A DNA stretch of 64,000 bases, taken from assembly GCA_949825065.1 (NCBI GenBank), contig OX463848.1:40283380-40347379 (forward strand), given 5' to 3'. Positions 21,660 through 31,790 of this stretch are shown here, piece after piece. This DNA is from Odontocerum albicorne (lineage: Eukaryota; Arthropoda; Insecta; Trichoptera; Odontoceridae). The position numbers and the translations under genes were made by a program. Within the stretch, counting starts at the first letter, position 1, and every line of letters starts with the position of its first letter. The notes beneath the pieces are model-generated. The model was not told where the DNA came from. It ran no database searches and saw only the letters and a list, made by a program, of their open reading frames with translations.

Positions 21660-23080
21660 AGGACATTTTGCATCATGAAAGAGTGTTCACATCGGATGAC
21701 CGCCCGAAGTGTGAAATAGAAAATAGAGTAGCAGCAGGCAATTCATTTAATACTGGGTTATGTAATGTGTTTATCGACTGGAACATTTCAAGAGAAATAA
21801 AGCTTGTAGCACATAATGGATTGCTGGACCCAACAATATCTTGGACTTGGCAAAAAAATATGGAAGTAAGATGAATGCTATAGAAATGAGAGAGTTGCGT
21901 AGTAGGATGTGTGGAAATTCAATTTATGTTAAAATAAATAATGAGGACAAGAAGGCAAAGAAGATGAAGTGCCTAAGACGAAAAAAAGAACATTGAGATT
22001 TTTCGGCCACCTTGAAAGCATTATTAACCCTTCCTGTCCGGTGATGTGTAACTAATACACATTGCTTCTAAAAACTTGAGTATCTCTATAAATATAATAA
22101 ATACTGTGTTCAGATTTTAGGTATTCCTCCGTAATACATTTACGCATTGAATGAAAAAATAATATTAATAATAATTAGCACTTATCGGCCACATCAGATA
22201 TATTTTGTGAAAATCGGGAAGAAATTCACCAATACAATCAAACGTGTGCCAGTGTGTGACGTAGGTATATTCATTCTAAAAAAAACCGCTATGGGTGAGA
22301 AAGCGACGCTATTCACGTCTCACTCTACTTCGGTATATGGGAACGCAAAAAATAGAATCTCAGTTCGCTCGTTTCTCTCTTTTTAGTAGCCAGCCGGCTT
22401 TCGTTCGAGGTGGTTGCTCCGTCCGTTTTGTGAACGTCGTCCAATGTTTTTTTTTCTTCATGTTTTCAGCAATTAAATTTCAATTATTATCACTTTTGAC
22501 TTCAAATTGAATTAATTTTAGCGATTGGCTATGAATATTCTTATATATTCATTCTAAAAAACCGCTATGGATGAGAAAGCGACGCTATTCACGTCTCACT
22601 CTCACTCTACTTCGGTATATGGGAACGCAAAAAATAGAATCTTAGTTCGCTCGTTTCTCTCTTTTTAGTAGCCAGCCGGCTTTCGTGCGAGGTGGTGGCT
22701 CCGTCCGTTTTATGAACGTCGTCCGACGTTTTTTTTTATGTTTTCAACAATAAAATTTCAATTATTTTCACTTTTGACTTCAAATTTAATTAATTTAAGC
22801 GATTGGCTATGAATATTCTTATTTTTCCGATTTTAAATCGCTCATTTTTACATATGTATTAATGTGTATTGAATACACATCACCGGAACGCGCGGATTTT
22901 TTTAGCACAGGAAGGGAAAGGTTAATGAAAGATTTACAAAAATAATTTATACGATTACTATAGAAGATATGAGAAGTTTGACAATATGAAGAAACATGTG
23001 TCACGTCCAAATAATTTAATTCTAAAAGAGTATGAGTATTGACGTGGCAGAAGCGAAATATGTGTGTCAAGATATAATGT
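21660..23080 (+). mobile_element. LINE-D fragment (+), split by a piggyBac-like MITE
   Basis: The left part shows NRVAAGNSFNTGL, VAHNGLLDPTISWTWQKN, MNAIEMRELRSRMCG-like and RTLRFFGHLES blocks with frame breaks. It stops at the TTAA at 22024. The right part (22926-23080) continues to the C-terminus (GRSEICVSRYN-like). The intervening 894 bp is a separate insertion. Confidence 0.78.
22028..22921 (+). mobile_element. piggyBac-like MITE, copy A
   Basis: Bounded by CCCTTCCTGT... and ...ACAGGAAGGGAAAGG with TTAA on both sides (22024-22027, 22922-22925), the mark of piggyBac-type integration. A segment of about 280 bp beginning TATTCATTCTAAAAAAACCG is tandemly duplicated (about 22267-22545 and 22546-22825). 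No coding capacity. Other copies: 39520-40146, 41771-42352 and 58478-60337. Confidence 0.88.
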
Positions 23081-23470
23081 AGTGAAGATTTGTTCTCTCA
23101 GCCTACTATATTATAAACATGGCGTGATGGTGAGTCTACTTTCGCCATTTTTTTTAATAAAAAAAAATTGTTTTGTAATTTAGGAAGTTTTTTTATTAGG
23201 ACTTTAGTTGTATATACGAGTATAAACACACATGCGCGACGCGCATTCATTCTCTTCGTGATATTCTCCAGCGATATAGTGTGTCGATTGTATGCAATGC
23301 ATGCACATTTGTGTGCGATATCTACTCTCATGTGCAGAGCCGTTCCCCGGTGTTTGTTGCACTTTTAGTAGAGAGCTTAAACTGTTGCGAACTTGAGCGG
23401 ACTTATTTTAGTTTCATTTTAAACATCTGTTCACTTTATGTTCATGTCCATTTATCCTCGTGTTCGTCTA
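23080..23470. other. No gene recognised
   Basis: Overlapping short frames on both strands without a recognisable motif. No terminal repeats seen. Confidence 0.45.
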
Positions 23471-23473
23471 AGC

Positions 23474-23773
23474 CAGTGGTTCTTAACCTTTTCGAAGTCA
23501 CGGAGCCTTTGATTTTAAGAAAAATCTATGATTGCCCTTGTTTTTAAAAAATATTTACAAAAAATGCATAAACATTACTTATATTTATAAATAAAAATAA
23601 CATATTGCGAAAAAAAAATGGGAATGTAGGAGATTGATCGAAGTTTGGCGAATTGCTATTAGCAACGCGCCTCAGCTGCGTTGCTAATAGCAATTCGCCA
23701 AACTTCGATCAAATGTTTCATGTTTGACGGAGCACTTGTAACGTCCTCGCGGAGCACCGCTTAAGAACTACTA
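23474..23773 (+). mobile_element. hAT-like MITE
   Basis: The left end CAGTGGTTCTTAACC and right end CGCTTAAGAACTACTA are inverted, fitting hAT-type non-autonomous elements (CAGTGGTTCTTAACC is a common hAT end). The flanking 8-mers do not match, so a TSD cannot be shown. It contains the hairpin at 23634-23710. Confidence 0.72.
23634..23710. repeat. Perfect 33-bp inverted repeat
   Basis: GATCGAAGTTTGGCGAATTG...AGCAACGC is followed, after a spacer of about 9 bases, by its exact reverse complement. A perfect 33-bp stem is unexpected in an otherwise diverged element, so it may be a recent inverted duplication. Confidence 0.93.
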
Positions 23774-23844
23774 TACTATCGTATACTGTAGTATACTATA
23801 GTATACTACTATAGTATACTATCCTTAACTAGACTAAGTAAAAT

Positions 23845-24345
23845 ATCCTAAACTGTCCCGTCGCCCCCTCTTATCTTGCTGAAAAATTTCAGCGTCTTTC
23901 AAACCATGGACTAGCGCTACGCTCAAATAGAGATTGTTTATTGGCCTTTCCAGTTCACCGCTCCTCTTTTTTTACGTCGTCCTTTACTGTCCATGCAGTG
24001 AGACTCTGGAATCAGTTACAAACCAATGTTAGACTCGCTCCGTCTTTGGCATGCTTGAAGAAGCGACTGAAAAAAACTCTTAATTTCTAGTCAGTAAAAT
24101 AACGTGCTTAATTACCGATTTTTCTTTTCCTTTCCTCTTCACCATCCCTTCCTTTTCCTTTGATTGATGATATCTTACTTTATGTGAAAAATAATGTTTG
24201 GGTGATTGTCCGTCTTTGTGGGGTTCGTGAGCATATGCTCACGTATGTGTTTATGGATTTCGTGGGGATGGATAGTCATTTGAATGAGTTATGCAACCAT
24301 ATAACTTGCTTCGTTTACTTTTGTCTGGTCGGTTGGAATAGATTG
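23845..24345 (+). mobile_element. LINE-A 3' fragment (+)
   Basis: Matches the reverse complement of 34060-34580: CTTATCTTGCTGAAAAATTT, TCTGGAATCAGTTACAAACC, then the UTR with GGGGTTCGTGAGCATATGCT and TTTGTCTGGTCGGTTGGAAT. It stops before the CAATAAGCC tail. Broken frame. Confidence 0.82.
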
Positions 24346-24349
24346 ATTT

Positions 24350-24668
24350 TTTTAAATTTATCAAGGTTTTAGCTTTTACTTTGTGGAACTGTATATTTAA
24401 CAATAAATGGTTTTGTTTATACCATTAATTCCAGTAGTCCTCGAGACACGTTTATCTACCTCATTATAATGTTATTAACTATTTGGGCTGAAAGTAATCA
24501 AAAAGAATTATCTCAAATAAACTTTGTTATAAAATATTTAATTATAAATAACTTTGTAATTCTACTAATTATATAAATCGTCATGACACGTGTATTACCT
24601 CTTATCTCCAAGGCTCTCTTCAAGAGGAAAATGGAGCCTTACGAGTTTATTAATACTCGTCGAGATAA
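24350..24668. other. No gene recognised
   Basis: AT-rich spacer with no recognisable motif. Confidence 0.5.
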
Positions 24669-24669
24669 T

Positions 24670-24850
24670 AGGTAACCCAAGAAAGTAAGTGTACTGATTT
24701 TTTGTAGGTTACAATTTTTTTTATTTTGACAAAAAAATTACGTGGTTACCGTAGTACATATATAAGCTATTTTTCGACATAGTCGCCATTCCTCTCAATG
24801 CAGGTGGTGAAGCGGGGTATCAACTTTTTTATGCCTTCCTCGAAGTACGA
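24670..24850 (-). mobile_element. Mariner family 1, 3' end fragment (-)
   Basis: AAGAAAGTAAGTGTACTGA, the ATTACGTGGTTACCGTAGTACAT stretch and CGCCATTCCTCTCAATGCAG are the reverse complement of the 3' ends of 10199-11078 and 13939-14911. Only about 180 bp survive. Confidence 0.85.
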
Positions 24851-25035
24851 GTATATATTTATATGAAACGTTACGCGTATTATTTGTTTTAAACTGTATA
24901 ATTAAATGTAAAATAAGGCGGGTTTATTGCAATATGTCAATATTTTCCAGCCTGTTATATAATTATTGTTACTAAGTTTTGAGTGAAATGTGTGGGATTT
25001 AAATTATGAATGTAGAGAAAAAACATTGTTATACC
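24851..25035. other. No gene recognised
   Basis: Short AT-rich interval between a mariner fragment and LINE-D. Confidence 0.5.
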
Positions 25036-25345
25036 GATACATACGTACCATCACACCATTTCCATGTCGCGGTAAGCAGAGAGAAGAGTGCGTCAGACTT
25101 TTCTATCTCTACACACTTACTTCGCATCCTCTACATCCATACACGTTCTTATACAACTTCTACGATTTCTTTGATTTTTACGTTTCTATCTTTAAAAATA
25201 CCATTCACTTGATCCAACCACACATTCGTTTGTCTTCCTCGACCACGCCTTATATTTGTTTCGTTATTGTTTCTTCATGCATTCGTTCTAATAAATCATC
25301 TCAGCGCGATCCTCTTCGTAGTATCCATCATATCAGCCTTATGTT
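25036..25345 (-). mobile_element. LINE-D 3' fragment (-)
   Basis: Minus strand: the C-terminal LINE-D segment and ACCATCACACCATTTCC...GCAGAGAGAAG end with the CATACGTA tail. It carries no SINE at the position where the copies at 1736 and 27117 do, so it shows the uninterrupted sequence TCAGACTTTTCTATCTC. Confidence 0.68.
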
Positions 25346-25348
25346 ACA

Positions 25349-25540
25349 TTTTTTTTATAACCTGGCGAGTTTATTGCCATGTGGCAATCTCTTTCAACCA
25401 ACCAGAAATATGTTTTTATAGGCCCTAAGTGTTAACCAGACAGGAATCCTATTTAAAAAAATCTGGGTTCCAGTGGGGATCGAACCCGCAACCTCCGGAT
25501 CGGCAGACAAGTGTCTTACCACCAGGCCATGGAGGTCGTC
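25349..25540 (-). mobile_element. tRNA-SINE (-)
   Basis: Full set of parts on the minus strand: head (CATGGCCTGGTGGTAAGACA A-box, GGTTGCGGGTTCGATCCCCA B-box), body, and the GGTTGGTTGAAAGAGATTGC tail ending at CTCGCCAGGTTAT plus poly-A. Little diverged. Confidence 0.88.
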
Positions 25541-25619
25541 CATTGCTATACCAAAATTAACAAAGAGCAAGGTATAAATAATAAATACAAATTTAACAAG
25601 GTTATTGATATCCAGGAGA

Positions 25620-26745
25620 CGAAAACATTATTAAGTGGAATAAACAGTGTTTGACTAAAGGCGCGTTCTCACGTTTCAAGTTTAGTTGAACGATTAAAGT
25701 TGATCAACATAAGTTGAACGAAATCTGTAGTGAAGGCGCGTTTTCACGGTTCAAGCTTAATTGACCGATTATAGTTGATCAACAAAAGTTGAATACAGGC
25801 CCGTTCTCACGGTTCAAGTTTAATTGAACGATTAAAGTTGATCAACATAAGTTGAACGAAATCTGTAGTGAAGGCGCGTTTTCACGGTTCAAGCTTAATT
25901 GACCGATTATAGTTGATCAACAAAAGTTGAATACAGGCCCGTTCTCACGGTTCAAGTTTAATTGACCGATTATAGTTGATCAACAAAAGTTGAATACAGG
26001 CCCGTTCTCACGGTTCAAGTTTAGTTGAACGATTAAAGTTGATCAACAAAAGTTCAATGAAATCTGTAGTGAAAGCGGGTTCTCACGGTTCAAGTTTAAT
26101 TGACCGATTATACTCGTACAATAGTTGATCAACAAAAGTTGAATACAGGCCCGTTCTCACGGTTCAAGTTTAGTTGACCGATTAAAGTTGATCAACAAAA
26201 GTTGAATACGACTTGAATCAGTTTTTGTTCACACGTTTCAATAGAAACTGATTAAATAAACTGTTTCAATTTAATTCAGTAAAAAATGGCGTCGAAAGCA
26301 TTTTCTCTTGCATCTTTATTTTTATATTTACCGAGTTGAAAGCGAACTTGACAATCAACTTGAATTCACATGTTCAAGACAGGTTTCAATTTGAAAGCAA
26401 ATGGTGGATGATTCATAACTTGAACGATAAAGTTTGACTGGGTCAATCTTTTCTTGATCAACTAAAAAGTTGATGAACTCTATTAAAACAAAGGTTCTTA
26501 CTACATATTTCATTCAACTTTTGTTGATCAACTTTAATCGGTCAACTAAACTTGATCCGTGAGAACGGGCCTTGAATCAGTTTCTATTGATTCAAATGTG
26601 AACAAAAACTGATTAAAGTCGTGTTCAACTTTTGTTGATCAACTTTAATCGATCAACTAAACTTGAACCTTCAGAACGGGCCTTAAACAAATTACAATGT
26701 ATTTTATCCTCCACAGTGTCAACGCCTTAACTATAAATAATATTT
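25620..26745 (+). mobile_element. Penelope-like 3' tail, split by T1 derivative
   Basis: The left part AAGTGGAATAAACAGTGTTTGACTAA (25633-25658) and right part ACAAATTACAATG...CCTCCACAGTG...AACGCCTTAACTATAAATAA (26687-26745) together match the uninterrupted sequence at 57580-57670 and 62826-62850. The T1 derivative lies exactly between them. Confidence 0.85.
25659..26683. mobile_element. Non-autonomous T1 derivative with terminal-unit array
   Basis: 1,025 bp with ends AGGCGCGTTCTCACG and CAGAACGGGCCT, flanked by TAA at 25656-25658 and 26684-26686. The left side holds about eight tandem terminal units (starts near 25659, 25734, 25797, 25871, 25934, 25998, 26068 and 26146), each with TTCAAG..TAGTTGACCGATTA and GTTGATCAACA(A)AAGTTGAA. 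The middle keeps AAAAATGGCGTCGAAAGCA, the start-codon context of the T1 gene at 6231. The right side has two inverted units. Confidence 0.92.
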
Positions 26746-26815
26746 CTGATTAGTTGGAAGAGATTGCCATATATAAATAAAACCGTCAGGGTGTACTTGA
26801 ATACAAAAAAATACA
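26735..26815 (+). mobile_element. SINE 3' tail fragment (+)
   Basis: CTGATTAGTTGGAAGAGATTGC and CAGGGTGTACTTGAATACAA match the SINE tail in diverged form. Head absent. Confidence 0.6.
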
Positions 26816-27115
26816 TCCTTTGCCTCCTCTGCGTGAATTCACATTAATTAGAAAATAAGGTGCTGTACAAAAACTTCATAATGTTGCCAAGTCAACTTAC
26901 TTAGGAAAGTTAAATTACACGCTTTTGATATTTCTATGTTATATGTTTTGTAATTAATTAGTGACAACTGTTTCACCCTACAATGACATTGTCAAACAAC
27001 GAGCGAAGTTTAGCAACGTGGCTATGTACAAGTATATACTACAAAATGTTTGATATGATTACATAATATTTTGTATTTAAGGTGTTAAGAATTCCAAGTA
27101 TGAAAGTATACGCAT
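26816..27115. other. No gene recognised
   Basis: AT-rich; ends in a CATACATACATAC run that belongs to the LINE-D tail that follows. Confidence 0.5.
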
Positions 27116-27116
27116 A

Positions 27117-27945
27117 CATACATACATACTATAAAGTGATTTCTTTGTTGGGGTAGACATAAGAGGACAGACCGACAAACTTTTCAACCACGATATACTT
27201 CCATTGGCCCCACCACATTCATCCGTCTATCATAGAGTTCCTTGTTTATCTTATTCCTCATCTTTCTTAGACACACATATTGTACATACCCCATCACGCT
27301 ATTTCCCTGCTGGGGTAGGCAGAAAAAAGAAAATGCTAGATTTTACTATTGCGACAGAAATACTTTGTCTCATAGATACCATCACACCGCTCGCCTGCTA
27401 GGATAAGCAGAGGACAGAGTGCCAATTTTTTTTTCGCCACCTGGCGTGTTTATTGCCATGTGGCAATCTCTTCCAACCATCCATAAATATGTTTTAATGG
27501 GCCCTAAGTGAAAACCAGACTGGAATTCCATTTTAAAAAATCTGGATTCCAGCGGGGATCGAACCCGCAACCTCCGGATCGGCAGACAAGCGTCTTACCA
27601 CCAGCCCATGGAGGTCGTCTTTCAATCTTTTCCTATCTCGCCACACATATTTCGCTTCTTCCACATTCATACACTTTCTCATACAGCTCCTGCGATTTAT
27701 CTTAATTCCTACATTTCCTTTCTTTAAAATATCGTCTGAATCTACCCCCCAACCTTCTCTTTAATTTCCACTGTTTATTTGTTTTGTCAGTCTTTTTTTA
27801 TTTATTCATTCGTCCTACGTGCCCAAACCATCTAAGAGTGCTCTTCTTTATCTTATGCAACACGTCACCCTTATTTTGACATTCATCCCTAATAACTTAT
27901 TTTATATCCTGTCATACATTGTCATATACACTGCATTGTATCAAT
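27117..27945 (-). mobile_element. LINE-D fragment (-), split by a SINE
   Basis: Minus strand C-terminal LINE-D with the ACCATCACACC..GCAGAGGACAGAGTGCCA end, duplicated in part (three tail-like blocks at 27120, 27290 and 27380). A SINE at 27427-27620 sits at the equivalent position to the SINE in the copy at 1736-2400. Upstream parts run to about 27945. Confidence 0.72.
27427..27620 (-). mobile_element. tRNA-SINE (-)
   Basis: Little diverged: the minus strand begins GACGACCTCCATGGGCTGG, has a B-box GGGTTCGATCCCCGC and body GGGCCCATTAAAACATATTT. Like the copy at 1797-1985 it ends in CCAGGTGGCG plus poly-A and not in the longer GTTGTACTGTATACAA end. CAATTTT and CAATCTTTT flank it as an imperfect TSD. 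Confidence 0.88.
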
Positions 27946-28049
27946 ACAACAATTTTTAATTATTAAATCAACAGCTCAATGAACATTTAAACAATTTCTC
28001 AAAGATTAAATAAACAAGTGATTAAACAACAATAAAAATGCACAGAATA

Positions 28050-28432
28050 TTTACATTTATCATTAAACATGCTTCACTCATCAAATTGACAATCCGCCAA
28101 ATAAGATGAAGTGATTTGACGAGATCAGAGCTCGAATAGGAACTGGACTGATTGCGACAACATCCGGCGTTGAAGTACCGCCAGAGCAATCGACTCACCA
28201 CATCCGGAGTCGGTGTCATGCCCTGAACCGCCAGTTCACAGCTGCCGGCTCCCGGATCCCAGAGATCGTTACTCTCCCAGTTGCCAATTGGAAGTGTTCA
28301 AGGGACAATGTCAGGAGTGCCATCAATCGGCTGCCTGTTGCTGTAATGACTCTCTTTAGATCTAAACCAAATTAAGCGGTGGTTTTTCTTTGATTGTTAT
28401 CCAGGATACGCCATTGATATTTTATTTATTTT
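28050..28432 (+). mobile_element. LINE-F C-terminal fragment (+)
   Basis: A frame up to about 28377 reads SRCHALNRQFTAAGSRIPEI, VTLPVANWKCSRDNVRSAIN and ends LFRSKPN-stop, then a 3' UTR ending TTTTATTTATTTTAAA. The layout matches jockey/CR1-like ORF2 ends. A second copy is at 1535-1735. Confidence 0.7.
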
Positions 28433-28435
28433 AAA

Positions 28436-28816
28436 CTAGCTGTACCCGGCCACGCATTGCTGTGGCTCAGTCTGGTTAAATGGAAAAGAAAGAAAAGAGA
28501 AAGCACGCGTTTCAATTATGTTTAATTTCACAATGCTTGTGGGTATACAATATTTTTGATGTCTTTTAGCCACTCTCAGTCTGTCGCGTTTATCGCCGTG
28601 CTCGCAAATGATCGCGTCACTCCAAGAGGTCAATTCACGATATGATTTGAATTCAAATGAAAGATCGATTGCACTGAATATATATATAAATAAAAATATA
28701 TAAACATTTCTGTATACGAATGTCAACTTTTGTCAAAATTTCAAAGCGATCGGTTGAGAACTTTCGGAGATTAGCCATTTTCTATATACGAACATTTACA
28801 TTTTTATTTATATAGA
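28436..28816 (-). mobile_element. Non-autonomous Helitron H4 (-)
   Basis: Read on the minus strand it starts TCTATATAAATAAAAATG after an A and ends GGGTACAGCTAG before a T, i.e. insertion between A and T. GCCACAGCAATGCGTGGC can form a 3' terminal hairpin about 10 bases upstream of CTAG. No coding frame. No TSD, as expected for rolling-circle elements. Its 3' end directly abuts LINE-F and its 5' end abuts a SINE. Confidence 0.83.
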
Positions 28817-28817
28817 T

Positions 28818-29020
28818 GATCACCTCCGTGGCCTTGTTGGTAAGACGCTCGTCTCAAATCCCGAACGTTGCGGGTTCAAATCCTGCTGAAACCCAGATTA
28901 TTTTAAAAAGGATTCCAGTTTGGGTTTCACTTTAAAATATTTCTTGTGGGATTGAAGAGACCTGGAAATAAACAAACCAAGTTGTACTGTGTACAACGCA
29001 AATGTAATATAATAAAATAC
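28818..29020 (+). mobile_element. tRNA-SINE (+)
   Basis: A-box GTGGCCTTGTTGGTAAGACG and B-box GCGGGTTCAAATCCTGC are well kept. The body (CCAGTTTGGGTTTCACTTTA) follows, and the end GTTGTACTGTGTACAACGCAAATG carries the tail without the GGCAATAAG motif. Confidence 0.85.
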
Positions 29021-29023
29021 ATA

Positions 29024-29160
29024 CATACCATCACGTCATTTCCCTGTCGGGGTAGGCAGAGAAAACAGAATGCCAGACTTTCCTATCTCGACACACATCC
29101 TTAGCCTCTTTCCATCCACCTTATCATACAAATTCTACGATTTCTCTGACTTTTAATAAA
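29024..29160 (-). mobile_element. LINE-D 3' end (-)
   Basis: ACATACATACCATCACGTCA, GTCGGGGTAGGCAGAGAAAA and CCAGACTTTCCTATCTCGAC are the usual LINE-D end. No SINE at the CAGACTTTCC site. Confidence 0.75.
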
Positions 29161-29500
29161 TCAAAAGTGCATCTCACAATATGCCGCATACAATTATTAA
29201 AAACACACGATAAACGTTATACTGAATATTTCGATATTCGTTATAACGAAATTTGACTGTGTATGTATCAAAATTAAAGGTAACATTGCCGGTGCTAATG
29301 TTTCGGTGATTGTAAAATAATTTTCTACCCGAATTTATGTAGCTTTAATGAGTTATTTTAGAAATTGAAAAACCCGCTGGCTTTAAAATGATATTTTCTA
29401 ACTAAACTGCCCTATACGAGTCATTAATGTATTATTTTTAACAATAAATTCAATTTAATAAATTCGACGAAGTAAGGGAACAAACAAATAAGGCGGCCGC
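29161..29500. other. No gene recognised
   Basis: AT-rich, without a recognisable element. Confidence 0.5.
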
Positions 29501-29900
29501 AATATCTGGTTATCTAAGGATATCTGGAAAAACAAAAATATTGAAATCGATAGCAAAGTTCGAATATATAACACCTGCGTCAGGACGAACATGACTTATA
29601 ATATTGAAACCAGAGCCGACACTACTCTAGAACAAGGAACCTTTTTCTAACATCCGAGATGAGAGTACAATCAAACCATTATAAGAAAATCTCTCAAGGA
29701 TAGAGTAAAAAAACTCTCACATTCGACATACCTACAATACAGAAATTATAATATCGTCAGATGGAGTAGGAATAGAAGGTGGTTTGACCATGTGAATAGG
29801 ATGGGCAGACCTGAGATCCCCGCAGGGCATCGTATGCCAGAAAGGCCACCTAAAAAATGGAGACAGCTGGTGATCTGCCTTCAAAGAATGATTTGAGTAA
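29500..29900 (+). mobile_element. LINE-C fragment (+)
   Basis: The frames give NIEIDSKVRIYNTCVRTNMT, NIETRADTTLEQG, KSLKDRVKKLSHS, YNIVRWSRNRRWFDHVNRMG and RPPKKWRQL. This is the C-terminus of a LINE whose relatives read KVRIYKTCVRPIMTY.ETRADT. Stops and shifts are present. Other copies at 43235 (-) and 55145 (-). Confidence 0.8.
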
Positions 29901-29984
29901 CAACAAATTAAAGATTACATTAAAAAGAACAATAAATTCAGATTAATGAAATATGAATGTAAAACCAGGCCGAAACCTGTAAAA

Positions 29985-30696
29985 CAGGGGTGGCCAAACC
30001 GTGGCGCATTGGATGATTACAAGTGGCGCATTGCATCCTTGCGACTACTGATTCTTTTAAAATAGGCGTCATAACCGATTCTATCTTCATATTTTCAACA
30101 CCAAAGTGCTCTTGGTTCAATTCATACAGCCTTCGGTAATGTTCAACTTTACGGTGTCTAACACTTAGAATGGAACTTGTGAGCTGTCACTTTAGGCAGG
30201 TTTACAAACGTACGAATATTTCTATCGGTGTTGCCATTGCGCGTTCCCGCTCAAACGTTCGCAAACACCGCGCACCACGTGTTTGAAGTCACGTTCGGAT
30301 GAGCGACGAGCGCTCAGAGCTTTCTCTCTCTCTCACCACATCCAACAACTGTGATCCAGAGTTATCTTCACCAAACGAGACTCTCCGGCAGTTGTATCAC
30401 CATCAGTGGGGTCCACGACAGCGATCACCCTCTCGCCCAAGAGATTATTTCTGACTATTGTAGATTGGCGCTCCAATAAACGCGTGTCTTTTGAAATTGC
30501 ATAAATTAATTAATTAAATTGCGTGATTGAGTTATTCTTTTTCCTCCCCTAAGCTAAGCAGATCCTACCCATATCCCTATTTTACAACCCCAAACGTAAA
30601 CGTAAGACGGTAAACAAAGTGCTTGAGTTGTATGGCGCATCTGAACTCGTCTGTGAGAAAGTTGGCGCATGGTATGCAAAAGGTTGGCCACCCATG
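29985..30696 (+). mobile_element. hAT-like MITE, 712 bp
   Basis: Ends CAGGGGTGGCCAAACC and GGTTGGCCACCCATG are inverted. The flanking 8-mers CTGTAAAA (29977-29984) and CTGTAAAG (30697-30704) form an 8-bp TSD with one mismatch, as expected for hAT. TGGCGCAT is repeated near both ends and may be a transposase-binding motif. No transposase frame. Confidence 0.92.
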
Positions 30697-30704
30697 CTGT
30701 AAAG

Positions 30705-31410
30705 CCTGTAAACTACGAAATAACGCTATCAAGCCATAATTCCTGTAACAAAAGTTTAGGAATACCTAGAAAAAAAAAACCATTCAAATGAATTAAAAAC
30801 TAAAATAAGAGGAAATTAAGTCTTAAAATCTCAGAGTTTAAATGACAGGGTGTTTAGAAGTTTTAGAAAAGAAAGATTTATGCCCCGATAGAAAGAAGTG
30901 AAGACCTGTTATCTCTGCCTACCCAAATAGGGACTTGACGTATCAGTAATAATGCAGATTTTTATTATTGCAATACAGATTAATGAAGAAAAAAAATACA
31001 AAATTGTTTTTGTCAGCTTTATTCAAAACTCTCCCGAGACCATGGAGACGAACAGGAACAGGGAAGTCGTACGTGTGGAGCCACGCTCCCACTGGAGTAT
31101 CGGCTGACAGGACACGGGACACGGGTAGGGCAGACAGGATACGGCAGGATATATTGATTGGTTTACGAGAGACTCGTGTGCAGAATCCTTTATAACTTTA
31201 GCAGAAGTTTTCTCGTCACGCGGGAATTAGACGTGAAGTGATTATTACATTACATCAGCATTTGTCATACTTTTCGGCTTAGGAAACCGTTTGTCGTATC
31301 GTCGACATCTTAATATAACGATATATCCCTACCGATTTCTAGGTTTTCACCTCATTGAGGCGCACCAACAAGGACGTATTTGTGTTGATATTTTGATCCA
31401 TAATAATAAT
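30705..31410. other. No gene recognised
   Basis: No family motif. A short ATAATAATAATAATAATAG run (31390-31410) precedes the repeat that follows. Confidence 0.45.
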
Positions 31411-31411
31411 A

Positions 31412-31790
31412 ATAATAGGGGCACGGTAACGCACTGTACTTCCGTGCGTAAGGTCGCCGCTTTAAATCCCGCGCTGTTCTACTCCCCTCAAATGACAAAG
31501 GGATGTTTTCTGATTAATATTCGGGGGTAATGTACCTTTGAAAAAAAACATTCCGGTGTGCTTCGATTGTCTCACTTCTGTGTGCTATCGGATCCAGTAC
31601 AACAGTGTGGCTTGTGAGTTTGCTGGTGTGCAATGGCTCACTCATTTAAAGAAGAGAAAGGAAGAAATAAATAAGAACTCCATGGCACAGTTTCGCTTTC
31701 CAACTAAATTGACGTTGCAATGGCGAGGGGATACTCGACTACGAGGCCCAGCAACCGTGAACGATAAATCTGTAATATTTTAAATTAAAT
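31412..31790 (+). repeat. Dispersed repeat R2, possible SINE
   Basis: Shares TCGATTGTCTCACTTC, TATCGGATCCAGTACAAC, GTGAGTTTGCTGGTGTGCAA and GAATTGACGTTGCAATG-like blocks with the reverse complement of 35890-36100. The stretch at 31414-31470 (GGCACGGTAACGCACTGTAC ... GCTTTAAATCCCGC) faintly resembles A- and B-boxes, so it may be tRNA-derived. Confidence 0.6.

Noticed and set aside
24990..25421. 143-residue open frame as a gene
   Set aside because: It runs antisense through a LINE-D remnant and into a SINE; no conserved motif.
25618..25660. Hammerhead motif upstream of the split Penelope tail
   Set aside because: GGAGACGAAAACATTATT lacks the CUGANGA core; only the tail matches.
29985..30696. 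Host exon in the GC-rich middle (30240-30440)
   Set aside because: It lies within a hAT-type element with TSD, and I see no supported frame or splice pattern.
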